NCBI RefSeq assembly: GCF_039536765.1
Contig: NZ_BAAAZF010000001.1
Coordinates: 1,240,001-1,304,000 of the forward strand
Reading direction: 5' to 3'
Origin: Parerythrobacter jejuensis
GTDB lineage: Bacteria > Pseudomonadota > Alphaproteobacteria > Sphingomonadales > Sphingomonadaceae
Length of the DNA: 64,000 nucleotides
In this document: one piece after another, positions 26,299-35,828 of the stretch
Layout: every line of letters starts with the position of its first letter
How positions within the stretch are numbered: the stretch's first letter is position 1
Notes under the pieces: generated by a model
What the model saw: only the letters and a program-made list of their open reading frames with translations
Database searches by the model: none
Told to the model about the DNA's origin: nothing
Translations under genes and position numbers: made by a program

Positions 26299-26434
26299 GT
26301 AACTGTCCGCCCCTTTGTGTAACGCTGCGCCGCGCGGGTGTGACTTTGCGCCAACCGCGCGTCACTTTGCGCGCGCACTGGGCGTCAATGTCCAAGCGCG
26401 CCCTTGTCACCCGCCATGGCTCGCCGGTAGTCAC
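26299..26434. repeat. periodic array of GTNAC(TTTGCGCC) repeats
   Basis: Seven copies of a GTNAC/GTCAA core start at 26299, 26319, 26340, 26361, 26384, 26406 and 26430, spacings 20, 21, 21, 23, 22 and 24. The second to fourth share the longer consensus GTNACTTTGCGCC. The last copy covers the stop codon of the HTH gene. Spacing near two helical turns places the cores on one face of DNA. Confidence 0.6.
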
Positions 26435-26694
26435 TCTTTCGGTCCCTTGGCCAGCAGCGGGTGGACCGGCTTGCGCCCGCGCCGCGACGTGGCCCGCCGT
26501 GACCGGGCCAGCTCCATCGCATCCTCCCAGAACGCCGCAAATTTCGGCGCCCGCGCGCGCAAGCGATAGGCCGACTGTCGGCTCATCCCCACCGCCCGCG
26601 CACACGGCGCCACCTTGCCGGAACGGGCCAGCAGCTTGAGAAACGCCGAAGCCTTTTCGCCGGTCCAGCGGGTGTTGTCGGGTGGTGGGGTCAT
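26431..26694 (-). CDS. small helix-turn-helix protein
   Basis: 87 aa from the ATG at 26694. Residues about 13-52 (GEKASAFLKLLARSGKVAPCARAVGMSRQSAYRLRARAPKFAAFWEDAM) form a helix-turn-helix like that of transposase or terminase small-subunit N-termini, followed by a basic tail (RSRRATSRRGRKPVHP). Such proteins are frequent in Sphingomonadales. Codon use is Arg/Ala-rich like the rest of the window. It may bind the repeat array that begins at its stop codon, which is inference. Confidence 0.65.
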   Translation of the reverse strand: MTPPPDNTRWTGEKASAFLKLLARSGKVAPCARAVGMSRQSAYRLRARAPKFAAFWEDAMELARSRRATSRRGRKPVHPLLAKGPKE

Positions 26695-26770
26695 AGGTGC
26701 CCTAAGGCACAGGGTGGGGTGTGTAGGAAAGCCATTCCGCCCCATCTCAATCCGGTATCGCCGCGTCGCC

Positions 26771-26852
26771 CGCATCCCCGCGCAGTCGGGGATCTAAAGT
26801 TCCAATGCACAGACCAAGCCACCCTGGGCTCCCGCCTTCGCGGGAGTGACGA
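26771..26852. repeat. REP-like dispersed palindromic element
   Basis: Two perfect inverted repeats stand 35 bases apart: ATCCCCG (26774-26780) with CGGGGAT (26787-26793), and CTCCCGC (26829-26835) with GCGGGAG (26840-26846) around CTTC. The second is followed by TGACGACA. Hairpins of this composition are scattered in many sphingomonad genomes between genes, where they behave as repetitive extragenic palindromes. Seen directly as palindromes; dispersal is known for the group but was not counted here. Confidence 0.65.
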
Positions 26853-26906
26853 CAAGGCTTAGAGGTTGCCGCACCCAAAACCTTGACCCAGGAATTCACT
26901 TCGAAG

Positions 26907-26931
26907 AACCACATCCATTTTGGATGTGGTT
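26907..26931 (-). terminator. 11-bp perfect hairpin after the 56-aa gene
   Basis: Arms AACCACATCCA (26907-26917) and TGGATGTGGTT (26921-26931) around TTT. It lies 15 bases past the stop of the minus-strand gene at 26947. There is no clear U-tract on the minus strand, so it may be a terminator, an mRNA-stabilising hairpin or a protein site. Confidence 0.5.
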
Positions 26932-26946
26932 TCTAGATATAGCCGT

Positions 26947-27117
26947 CTATTCTCCGACAATTGCGTCGATTGCGTGAGACACTCTCGCTGCTGCAAGAGA
27001 GTGGCCAAGCTCATCAAGTCGCGCCGCTATTCTGCTCAATTCCTCTATGATTTCAGAGTTGGTGTTGATCGAACTTACCGGTCGACTACTCGTCTGTTTC
27101 ATTTCTTGGATACTCAC
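26947..27117 (-). CDS. small helical protein, 56 aa, GTG start
   Basis: Found by reading the minus strand: GTG at 27117 to TAG at 26947. The translation is fluent: SIQEMKQTSSRPVSS, then a long amphipathic stretch EIIEELSRIAARLDELGHSLAAARVSHAIDAIVGE. AGAGGGACAG stands directly before the GTG as ribosome binding site and a TTGACA hexamer lies about 40 bases upstream (27160-27155). An ATG five codons in is an alternative start. It is divergent from the MarR-like gene and followed by a perfect hairpin. No family recognised; the helical pattern suggests a dimerising or regulator-binding peptide. Confidence 0.6.
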   Translation of the reverse strand: MSIQEMKQTSSRPVSSINTNSEIIEELSRIAARLDELGHSLAAARVSHAIDAIVGE

Positions 27118-27435
27118 CCTGTCCCTCTGAATCCCTTAAGCGGAGCAGGGTTAATGTCAAATTGACGAGCCACTAGATCGCTGCGGCTAGGCCGACGTTG
27201 CCGGCAAGGAACAATTCTCAATAGTGCCCGTGGCACAAAAATGAGGGAGCCAGTTCGTGACAATGTCTGACCTTTAGAGATTTAAAGTATGGCGATTAAT
27301 CAATCAATCGCGCGTTTGTATCACCCGAAAGTATGTCCCAATGTGAAACTTTCTTGTCTGGTATCAGATAGTAAGTATACCTAGAAAAGGTAGGGACAGC
27401 ATGCTTCGCCGATTCGTGAAAACTGAGGTTAACGC
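27118..27435. other. 318-base divergent intergenic region
   Basis: AT-richer than its surroundings, between the divergent 56-aa gene and the MarR-like gene. It holds a minus-strand TTGACA at 27160-27155 and several short plus-strand frames that are not convincing (longest 31 codons at 27290). GGAAC-N16-CGTG begins at 27210, resembling an EcfG promoter with one mismatch but 200 bases from the next start. No RNA gene was recognised. Confidence 0.5.
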
Positions 27436-27978
27436 ATGAATGAAAATACTGGGGGCGCTTCGGCCGCAATGCGCGAGATTGCAGGCCAACTAATAGAACT
27501 TGCTGAGAACGCAGAGAAAAGGGATCAAACTCCTTCTTCAACACGGCGCCATTCTGTTGCGCTATTTCGTGAATCCCGAATGCCAAAATTGGCAAATCTA
27601 GCAAAAGAAATCTACGACAGACGGGCAGCGCGAGTTAAATACTTTGGCAGTGACTTCTCGAGTGAACCTGCTTGGGACATACTTCTTGATCTATTCTTCC
27701 ATAGGGGGGCAGGGGTACGCGTCTGTGTTACGAGTGCCGCAATCGCGTCGAATGCAGCACCGACGACCGCGTTGCGATATATTGCTCATTTAGAGAGCAT
27801 TGGACTAATTGAGCGGGTCCCTAGCGAAACTGACCGGCGGACATACTGGCTGGAATTAACACCGCTTGGGCAAGAGAAGATGACAGGCTATTTGAGCGAT
27901 CTCTCGAAGCGCCAAAGTGAGCCACAGCGACTCTCTGCCAACGATGAACCTCATATCGCTCGCGAAGCGACCAGCTAA
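27436..27978 (+). CDS. MarR-type winged-helix regulator
   Basis: 180 aa. The C-terminal half is a winged helix: AWDILLDLFFHRGAGVRVCVTSAAIASNAAPTTALRYIAHLESIGLIERVPSETDRRTYWLELTPLGQEKM, where the recognition helix is around TTALRYIAHLE and the wing carries RRTYW, as in MarR proteins. The N-terminal 60 residues are polar and helical. Base composition is more AT-rich than flanking operons, hinting at a different origin. The 38-aa membrane peptide follows four bases after its stop. Ligand and targets unknown; the divergent gene at 26947 is the obvious candidate target. Confidence 0.85.
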   Translation: MNENTGGASAAMREIAGQLIELAENAEKRDQTPSSTRRHSVALFRESRMPKLANLAKEIYDRRAARVKYFGSDFSSEPAWDILLDLFFHRGAGVRVCVTSAAIASNAAPTTALRYIAHLESIGLIERVPSETDRRTYWLELTPLGQEKMTGYLSDLSKRQSEPQRLSANDEPHIAREATS

Positions 27979-27982
27979 GTCA

Positions 27983-28099
27983 ATGTCGAAGAACCCCGAT
28001 GAGAAATTGCGTCAATCCCGCATGCTTTGGAGCGCACTATTTTTAGGCCTCTTTTTCCTGTTTGCAGGCTCACTCCTGCTCCTAGCGTTTGCCAGATAG
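27983..28099 (+). CDS. 38-aa single-pass membrane peptide
   Basis: ATG at 27983, four bases after the regulator stop, to TAG at 28099. The N-terminal 13 residues are charged (SKNPDEKLRQSR), then about 22 residues are strongly hydrophobic (WSALFLGLFFLFAGSLLLLAFA) ending in Arg. That is the form of a small inner-membrane peptide. The close spacing suggests translational coupling to the MarR-like gene. Too short for family assignment. Confidence 0.55.
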   Translation: MSKNPDEKLRQSRMLWSALFLGLFFLFAGSLLLLAFAR

Positions 28100-28121
28100 G
28101 TATTTGCAAAGAGGCAAGCCC

Positions 28122-28355
28122 TTACGGTGCTGCTGACCCCTTAAGCAGCCCTTCAACGCTAATGTCTTCGTCGAGATCAGGCCAGTGGATGCCATAGCCG
28201 CTACCGGAGATTGTCCAATTTTTGCGCTTTATCGCACTACCATCGAACAGGCGTGGGTACCAAGACAGCGGCGCAGTAATTGTTCTGCCGTCAGCTAGTT
28301 CGACCCTCAAATTCACGTCAGTGCACTGCACATTTACGACACGTTCGTCTCTCAT
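28122..28355 (-). CDS. DUF2442 domain protein, unpaired
   Basis: 77 aa. VVNVQCTDVNLRVELADGRTITAPLSWYPRLFDGSAIKRKNWTISGSGYGIHWPDLDEDISVEGLLKG is DUF2442 and clearly related to the copy at 23192-23449. GGAAGAA lies eight bases before the ATG at 28355. No DUF4160 gene stands beside it, so if the pair is a two-component module this copy has lost its partner. Flanking DNA is AT-rich. Confidence 0.85.
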   Translation of the reverse strand: MRDERVVNVQCTDVNLRVELADGRTITAPLSWYPRLFDGSAIKRKNWTISGSGYGIHWPDLDEDISVEGLLKGSAAP

Positions 28356-28468
28356 ACGACATTTCTTCCATTTTCGATCCCTTTTTATAAAAGGTAATGC
28401 GCTCGACTTCAAAGGAAAAAATATTGTAAGAGCGCTATTCAATAGTCTGAAGGTTGTGGGTCATCTCC

Positions 28469-30673
<2,205 letters not shown>

Positions 30674-30678
30674 TCAGA

Positions 30679-31086
30679 TCAGGTGTATTGCAGCCGCGAC
30701 ATCGCGACGAAAACGAGGGCGGCGCCGAGGACCGCATCGATCCCGGCGATCAGGCCGGTGCGTCCTTTGAAGAAGCGGTTATACAGCGCGACCGTGCGAT
30801 CCCCCGCAGCGATCAGCACCAGCCCCTTGGCCACCGCCAGCCCGCCGATCACGGAGATCAGGATGCTGAGCCAGTCATCGGGGTTCCACGGGGTGACGAG
30901 ATAGATCGTCGCCCCCAGCGTGAGCGCGAAAGCGCCCGAAATAAGCCGCGCAAGAAAGCTCTTGTCGAGTTCCGCGATCATGGAATCCCAACCGCCCGGC
31001 GTGCGCAATTCCGCGACACAGGCAGCGAGCGTGTACAGCCCCAGGAACAGGGCGATCCAGGCGGGCAATGTCGCAGCAGTGGCCAT
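30679..31086 (-). CDS. small 4-TM membrane protein in the thiC operon
   Basis: 135 aa from the ATG at 31086. Four hydrophobic segments: ATLPAWIALFLGLYTLAACVAEL, LISGAFALTLGATIYLVTPW, WLSILISVIGGLAVAKGLVLIAA and GLIAGIDAVLGAALVFVAM. It is first after the TPP riboswitch and precedes thiC, so it is expected to be repressed by thiamin pyrophosphate. A paralogue of the same length is at 47869-48279; both share the RxPGxW, xLISGxxxLxxGxTxYLxxPW pattern. I know no function. Transport or membrane handling of a thiamin precursor is possible but only by context. GAGGAG lies before the ATG, partly within a hairpin. Confidence 0.85.
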   Translation of the reverse strand: MATAATLPAWIALFLGLYTLAACVAELRTPGGWDSMIAELDKSFLARLISGAFALTLGATIYLVTPWNPDDWLSILISVIGGLAVAKGLVLIAAGDRTVALYNRFFKGRTGLIAGIDAVLGAALVFVAMSRLQYT

Positions 31087-31139
31087 GTTCGCTCTCCTCG
31101 CGTTGCGAGCGGAGCAAGAGCGGGTCCTGGAAACCTGGC

Positions 31140-31235
31140 CGCCCCTTCCCTCCGCCGGTGTTAACCGCAACAGGTTCAACGGGTCGGGCGCTGCGAAACG
31201 CCCCTCTCAGGTCACGCGACCTCCCCGGGGATGGC
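31140..31235 (-). promoter_or_regulatory. TPP riboswitch (THI element)
   Basis: Reading on the minus strand from 31235: GGGGA, the P3 stem GGTC-GCGT-GACC, the conserved TGAGA, then ACCCGTTGAACCTG, a GGTTAACACC segment and GGCGGAGGGAAG. These are the universal THI-box blocks (CTGAGA, ACC..TTGAACCTGAT, GCGnAGGGAA) in correct order and distance. The start codon of the membrane protein lies about 55 bases further on, and a CTCGC-AAC-GCGAG hairpin overlaps its GAGGAG site, which fits control of translation. Confidence 0.95.
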
Positions 31236-31346
31236 CATGGCATAGACCTGCAACGCCACGAGGTAAAGCGCCCCTGCCAACGTGGCGACGCGGGGCCCGG
31301 TGCAAGGGATTGACTTGGCACGGTGCAGCCCGCCATCTGCACCGGC

Positions 31347-32030
31347 ATGGCGCAGCAGCAACCCTCCGTCCAAGTCCACCACCTCGGCACCGAGAAGGAG
31401 CCGCTGGTTGTCATTGACGGTTTCAGCGGCCGCGCCGAGGCGTTGCTGGAGGCGGGCTACCGGGCGGACTACCGGCCTGGCGGCGCGTCCTATCCGGGCA
31501 TCCGCGCCCTTGCCGATCCGGGCTATCTCGACTTGCGACGCGAACTGATGATGCAAGTGATGGCGCAGATTTTCGGCGTGAAGCGGGGCATCAGATGCGA
31601 AGCCAGCACCTATTCACTTGTTACGCTGGCCGAACGCGAACTGTCCCCGCTCCAACGCATCCCGCATTACGATCACAGCGGAGAGGACCTGATTGCGGTG
31701 ATGCATTACCTGCTCCCGCCGGACAGCGGCGGAACGGCATTTTACCGCCATCGCCGGACGGGTTTCGAAGCCATCACTCCGGAACGCGAAGATGCCTACG
31801 GAGCTGCCACAACCGAGGATCTGCGCGAATTTGGCGAGCCACCCGCGCGATATCATTTCGGCGATGACGAACGCTACGAAATGATCGGCGCAGTGGAGGC
31901 GCGGGTAGACCGCCTGATCCTCTATCGCGGACGCCAGCTTCATTCCGGCATCATCCCTGCGCCCGATCAGTTGTCGGACAATCCCCGCGATGGTCGGCTG
32001 ACGATCAACATGTTCCTGTTCGGGACGTGA
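31347..32030 (+). CDS. DUF6445-type putative 2-oxoglutarate/Fe(II)-like protein
   Basis: 227 aa. The region IPHYDHSGEDLIAVMHYLLPPDSGGTAFYRHRRTGFE with a later RGRQLHSGII has the His-x-Asp...His arrangement of a cupin-like iron oxygenase, and the overall text (PLVVIDGFSGRAEALLEAGYRADYRPGGASYPGIRA) fits DUF6445, a family often beside TonB receptors and tryptophan halogenases. None of those partners is nearby. Start at ATG 31347; an in-frame GTG lies 24 bases upstream. Catalysis is inferred from the motif only. Confidence 0.75.
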   Translation: MAQQQPSVQVHHLGTEKEPLVVIDGFSGRAEALLEAGYRADYRPGGASYPGIRALADPGYLDLRRELMMQVMAQIFGVKRGIRCEASTYSLVTLAERELSPLQRIPHYDHSGEDLIAVMHYLLPPDSGGTAFYRHRRTGFEAITPEREDAYGAATTEDLREFGEPPARYHFGDDERYEMIGAVEARVDRLILYRGRQLHSGIIPAPDQLSDNPRDGRLTINMFLFGT

Positions 32031-32126
32031 TCTTCTAATCTTGACGTTGCCCTTATCTGCGATCTGCATCCTAGTAAAACTGCACGCACGACTTGCGCCG
32101 AAACCTCCATCTGATACTCCAATTAC

Positions 32127-33773
32127 ATGGGTGGGGACCGGGCACAGCACGACAAAGATCAAGGTGTCATTGCATCCGCACTGGTCCAGGCTGCAATTGC
32201 TGCCAACCTCGCGATCGGATTCGGTGCGTTCTGGCAAGCGATAGCGCCGCATCCCACGCTAACTGAATGGTTCGGGCCAGTCGTTATTCGCCTGATCATG
32301 GTCGGCGTCTTCGCTGGTTCCGCTCGTTTTTTCTATATGATGGCTCGCCTAGGCGGCGCAGCACGCGATAGCGAGCATCGCGACTGGTACATGCAGTATC
32401 GCGACGAGGTAACTACCCATCGTGCGAGAGGCTTCTATGCGAGCGGGGTCAAGCGATCACTCGACTGGCTCGACGGGTTTCTTGGTGATCGCGGGAAGGC
32501 CGACAAGAGCCTGTTCCCGAGGGCATTCGGGCTCGAGAAGCCAGCGCCCCTTTGGACGAGCGAGAGCCTGGAAAAGGTTACCTTTCTCGCAATGATCTAT
32601 CCCATTCTGGCCCTCATAGGAGTTTGGGTCCTGACAGGTGTTGTGGGCGACCTGGAAGCGGCATTGAATATGGAGGTTAGCCCATGGCCCTACAGGATCG
32701 GAGGCGGAGTTCTTTTCGCCCTCTCGGTTCTGATGCTCAAACGGATTGACCGCATCGACCTCGAACAGGAATCGTGGAACCGTGGAGAAGTATTATCCCT
32801 ATTACTATATGGAGCAGGAGTCTTAATCGCCAACCTCCTTTCGAATATTTCAGGGCTTGGATTTTCAATAATGATTATCCTTCTTGTATTCGTACTTACT
32901 AAGGCATCTTCATCATATATTACACTTTTCTCTCTCATACTATTTTTCAATATTGATGTTATTTTACTTAGTGATCCATACAAAATGTCTATACTATTTG
33001 TCCTAGTTTGGGCAATTTTAACTATTGATTTCCGAAAATTTGGGAACCCGAAATCTCTTGCGTTCATTCTCGTATTTTTGATTTCGGCTACATTGTTTGG
33101 CCCCCTCCTGACAGCCAAGTTCTTCGATATTCGCCCTTCCCATATTCCGTATATTGGTCTCTATTTCACCAGTGTTCTCGTGATCATCAATGCACCTGTC
33201 GACTGGCTGGCCATTGGATTCACGCGCGCGCTGATACGACGCGGACAAGAATTGGGCGGAGCCGCTCCGCTCCTTCTGGCTTTGGTTGACTTTCTGACAT
33301 CACTGGTCCTGATGGCAATCCTGGCTGTATTGACATTGTGGGCGACCGAGCTCTGCAACGCACTGATGCCTACCCCGGGTGGCAAGCCGGTTATCAATAT
33401 CTCCGAATACCTGACTGCCATGGGCACAGCGGAAGGCCGCGCCGATCCACGCAACTATTGGATCTATGTGCTGCTATTCTCAAGCCAGATCCCGGCTGTC
33501 GTCAATTTCGGGTTCGGGGCCTTTTGTCTGATGCGCGGTATACCGGCCATCAATCGCTGGGTCGGCAAACGGCTGCCCGCCGCAGGAGGCATTCGCACCT
33601 GGGACCGGCTGGGCGTGGCCGCTGCATCCTCGACCCAATTCGGGTTGGGCATGGCGGTGGGCTGTCTCGCCTATTTCTTCCTCGCCTACATCCTGATCGG
33701 TCTGGTCAATCCAATCTTTGGGGCGAATGTTCTAGAGCTCTTGGCGATGGCTTCGATCAGCCATCTCCTTTAG
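32127..33773 (+). CDS. large polytopic membrane protein of unknown function
   Basis: 548 aa with roughly 12 hydrophobic segments and no signal peptide. The N-terminal part has a TM pair followed by a soluble patch (SEHRDWYMQYRDEVTTHRARG, SLDWLDGFLGDRGKAD); the middle, about residues 218-330, is almost continuous membrane helix; the C-terminal part has a predicted periplasmic loop NALMPTPGGKPVINISEYLT. Between about 32790 and 33115 codon use turns sharply AT-rich (many TTA, ATA, AAT, TCA) while both flanks are GC-rich. I do not recognise the family. It stands alone and is convergent with the Baeyer-Villiger enzyme. Confidence 0.75.
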   Translation: MGGDRAQHDKDQGVIASALVQAAIAANLAIGFGAFWQAIAPHPTLTEWFGPVVIRLIMVGVFAGSARFFYMMARLGGAARDSEHRDWYMQYRDEVTTHRARGFYASGVKRSLDWLDGFLGDRGKADKSLFPRAFGLEKPAPLWTSESLEKVTFLAMIYPILALIGVWVLTGVVGDLEAALNMEVSPWPYRIGGGVLFALSVLMLKRIDRIDLEQESWNRGEVLSLLLYGAGVLIANLLSNISGLGFSIMIILLVFVLTKASSSYITLFSLILFFNIDVILLSDPYKMSILFVLVWAILTIDFRKFGNPKSLAFILVFLISATLFGPLLTAKFFDIRPSHIPYIGLYFTSVLVIINAPVDWLAIGFTRALIRRGQELGGAAPLLLALVDFLTSLVLMAILAVLTLWATELCNALMPTPGGKPVINISEYLTAMGTAEGRADPRNYWIYVLLFSSQIPAVVNFGFGAFCLMRGIPAINRWVGKRLPAAGGIRTWDRLGVAAASSTQFGLGMAVGCLAYFFLAYILIGLVNPIFGANVLELLAMASISHLL

Positions 33774-33808
33774 TCACACAGCAGAAGTATCAAGGTGGTC
33801 ACACGGCC

Positions 33809-35614
33809 TTATTCGAACTCCAGCCCCTCGAATGCGCCGGAGCTGCGCCATGCGGCGATGTGGTGGAAGAAGGCGAGTGCGCCGCCGGGGTGGCCGAGAT
33901 TGTATTTGTCGCGCTCGCGCAGGCCCTTGCCTTCATTGTTGTAATATCCCGGCGTGCATTCGGTATTGCTCAGCGCATTTCCCCGGCCGGTCAGCAGGAA
34001 ATCGAGCCACTTCTGCTCCGCCTCTGCGCTCGGCTCCGTCGTGCTCAGCCCCTTGCCCTCCATATGCGTGACAATGGCAGCGATGGTGTCGGCGTGGTCG
34101 ACCAGATTGTGCGGATAATTGGCGATAAAGGCCGCGCCCTGCGTTGCCTGGACCAGGAAGGCGTTGGGAAAACCGTGCATCTGGAGGCCGTGCAGCGTGC
34201 GCATCTCGGTTCCCCAATGCTCTGACAGTTTCTGGCCATCGCGCCCGACCGGATCGAAGCCGGTGCGGCTTTCGAAATCGGTCCAGACTTCGAAGCCGGA
34301 CGCATAGATGATGCAATCGACTTCATACTCCACCCCGCCCGCGACAACGCCCTTCTCGGTGATGCGCTCCACGCCCTGCCCGTCCGTATGGATCAGCTTG
34401 GTCGAGGGCCGATTGAAAGCTTGCAAATATTCATCGTGGAAACATGGCCGCTTGCACAGCTGGCGGTACCAGGCCTGCAGGTCTTGCGCCGTGGCCTCAT
34501 CCTCCACCAACGTTTCAGCGCGGCGGCGAATTTCCTCCATCTTGGCATTGTCCGCATCCTCGAACAGGGCGAGCATTTTTTCCGGCGTCCACTCGGCTGG
34601 CGGCACTTCCTTGAGCGCAGCCCGGAGCCGCTTGGAGATATCGGTCCAGCCGTCATTGACCAGATCCTCGGTCGGGAAGCCCATCCCGAAATGCGAGGTG
34701 AAGTTTTCCTGCCACGCCTTTTGCCAGCCTTCTACCGCGACATCGGCAAACCAGTCGGCATCGATCGGTTCATTATTGCGAGCATCGACCGAAGAAGGCG
34801 TGCGCTGGAACACCAGCAATTCCTGCGCCGTTCGCGCGACTTTAGGCACGCATTGGACTGCCGTTGCGCCGGTGCCGATGATCGCCACCCGCTTGTCCAC
34901 CAGCTTGTCCATCGGCGCGCCTTCGGGCGTGCCGCCGGTATAGGCATAGTCCCACCGGCTCGTGTGAAAGCTCTTGCCTGCGAATGTCTCGATCCCGGGC
35001 AGGCCGGGCAGTTTGGCGACATGCAGCGGCCCTGTACCCATGCCGACATACTTGGCCGTGAAACGATCGCCGCGATTGGTCTCTACCACCCACACCTGCG
35101 CATCCTGGTCCCATTCCAGGCCGGTGACCTGGGTGTGGAACAGCGCATGTTCATAGAGCCCGAATTGGGTGCCGATGCGGGCACAGTGTTCGCGGATTTC
35201 CGGGGCATGAGCGTATTTCTCGCTCGGCATGTGGCCTGTTTCTTCGAGCAAAGGCATGTAGATCATGCTGGCGGTATCGCACTGTGCGCCGGGATAGCGG
35301 TTCCAGTACCACGTGCCGCCAAAATCGCCGCCCTTGTCGATCAGCCGGACACTGTCGAACCCGGCCTGTTTCAGGCGTGCACCCACGCACAGCCCGGCAA
35401 AACCACCGCCGACAAAGGCGAAGGTGACATGATCGGTTACGGGCGCGCGCTCTTGCACCGGCAAATAGGGATCAGCGGCCAGATCCTCGAATTCGCTTTC
35501 GAGCCGGATATATTGCTCCGACGCATCATTGCGCAGACGCTTGTCGCGCTCTTCGGCGTATTTCGCCCGCAGCGCGTCCTTGTCGATCTCCGGCTTGAAT
35601 GTGACGGCTGACAT
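33809..35614 (-). CDS. Baeyer-Villiger-type flavin monooxygenase (cyclohexanone monooxygenase-like)
   Basis: 601 aa, the length of CHMO/PAMO-type enzymes with an N-terminal extension. The first Rossmann motif is GGGFAGLCVGARL, the Type I BVMO fingerprint FxGxxxHxxxW-D is seen as FAGKSFHTSRWDY, and the NADPH motif IGTGATAVQ follows. ATGFE-like YASGFEVWT is near the C-terminus. It inserts oxygen next to a ketone, turning cyclic or linear ketones to esters with NADPH and FAD. Start at ATG 35614 by conservation; an upstream in-frame extension overlaps non-coding text. Part of a region with two more flavin monooxygenases and a P450. Confidence 0.93.
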   Translation of the reverse strand: MSAVTFKPEIDKDALRAKYAEERDKRLRNDASEQYIRLESEFEDLAADPYLPVQERAPVTDHVTFAFVGGGFAGLCVGARLKQAGFDSVRLIDKGGDFGGTWYWNRYPGAQCDTASMIYMPLLEETGHMPSEKYAHAPEIREHCARIGTQFGLYEHALFHTQVTGLEWDQDAQVWVVETNRGDRFTAKYVGMGTGPLHVAKLPGLPGIETFAGKSFHTSRWDYAYTGGTPEGAPMDKLVDKRVAIIGTGATAVQCVPKVARTAQELLVFQRTPSSVDARNNEPIDADWFADVAVEGWQKAWQENFTSHFGMGFPTEDLVNDGWTDISKRLRAALKEVPPAEWTPEKMLALFEDADNAKMEEIRRRAETLVEDEATAQDLQAWYRQLCKRPCFHDEYLQAFNRPSTKLIHTDGQGVERITEKGVVAGGVEYEVDCIIYASGFEVWTDFESRTGFDPVGRDGQKLSEHWGTEMRTLHGLQMHGFPNAFLVQATQGAAFIANYPHNLVDHADTIAAIVTHMEGKGLSTTEPSAEAEQKWLDFLLTGRGNALSNTECTPGYYNNEGKGLRERDKYNLGHPGGALAFFHHIAAWRSSGAFEGLEFE

Positions 35615-35828
35615 CTCTCGGTTTCCCCTGCTCTCGGCGGCTTTAGACACGTCTGGCATATCCTTGTCATGCAGACCGCTAGCATGATTGCCAGTCCTCG
35701 GGAATTCGGGGGAGTGAACACCAAAGGCGCTGGCACTCCTTGATCGCAACCGGCAGGTGCCAGCCAAGTTGCGTTATAGTAATTCCACCCGACATTATGC
35801 TATATCGCCAGGCGGAGGGCATGTTTCT

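Noticed and set aside
26299-26434. CRISPR array
   Set aside because: Units are about 21 bp and degenerate, with no constant repeat/unique spacer alternation and no cas genes.
26920-27165. 81-codon plus-strand frame MDVVSRYSRLF...
   Set aside because: Begins inside the hairpin, has no ribosome binding site and is antisense to the more convincing 56-aa gene.
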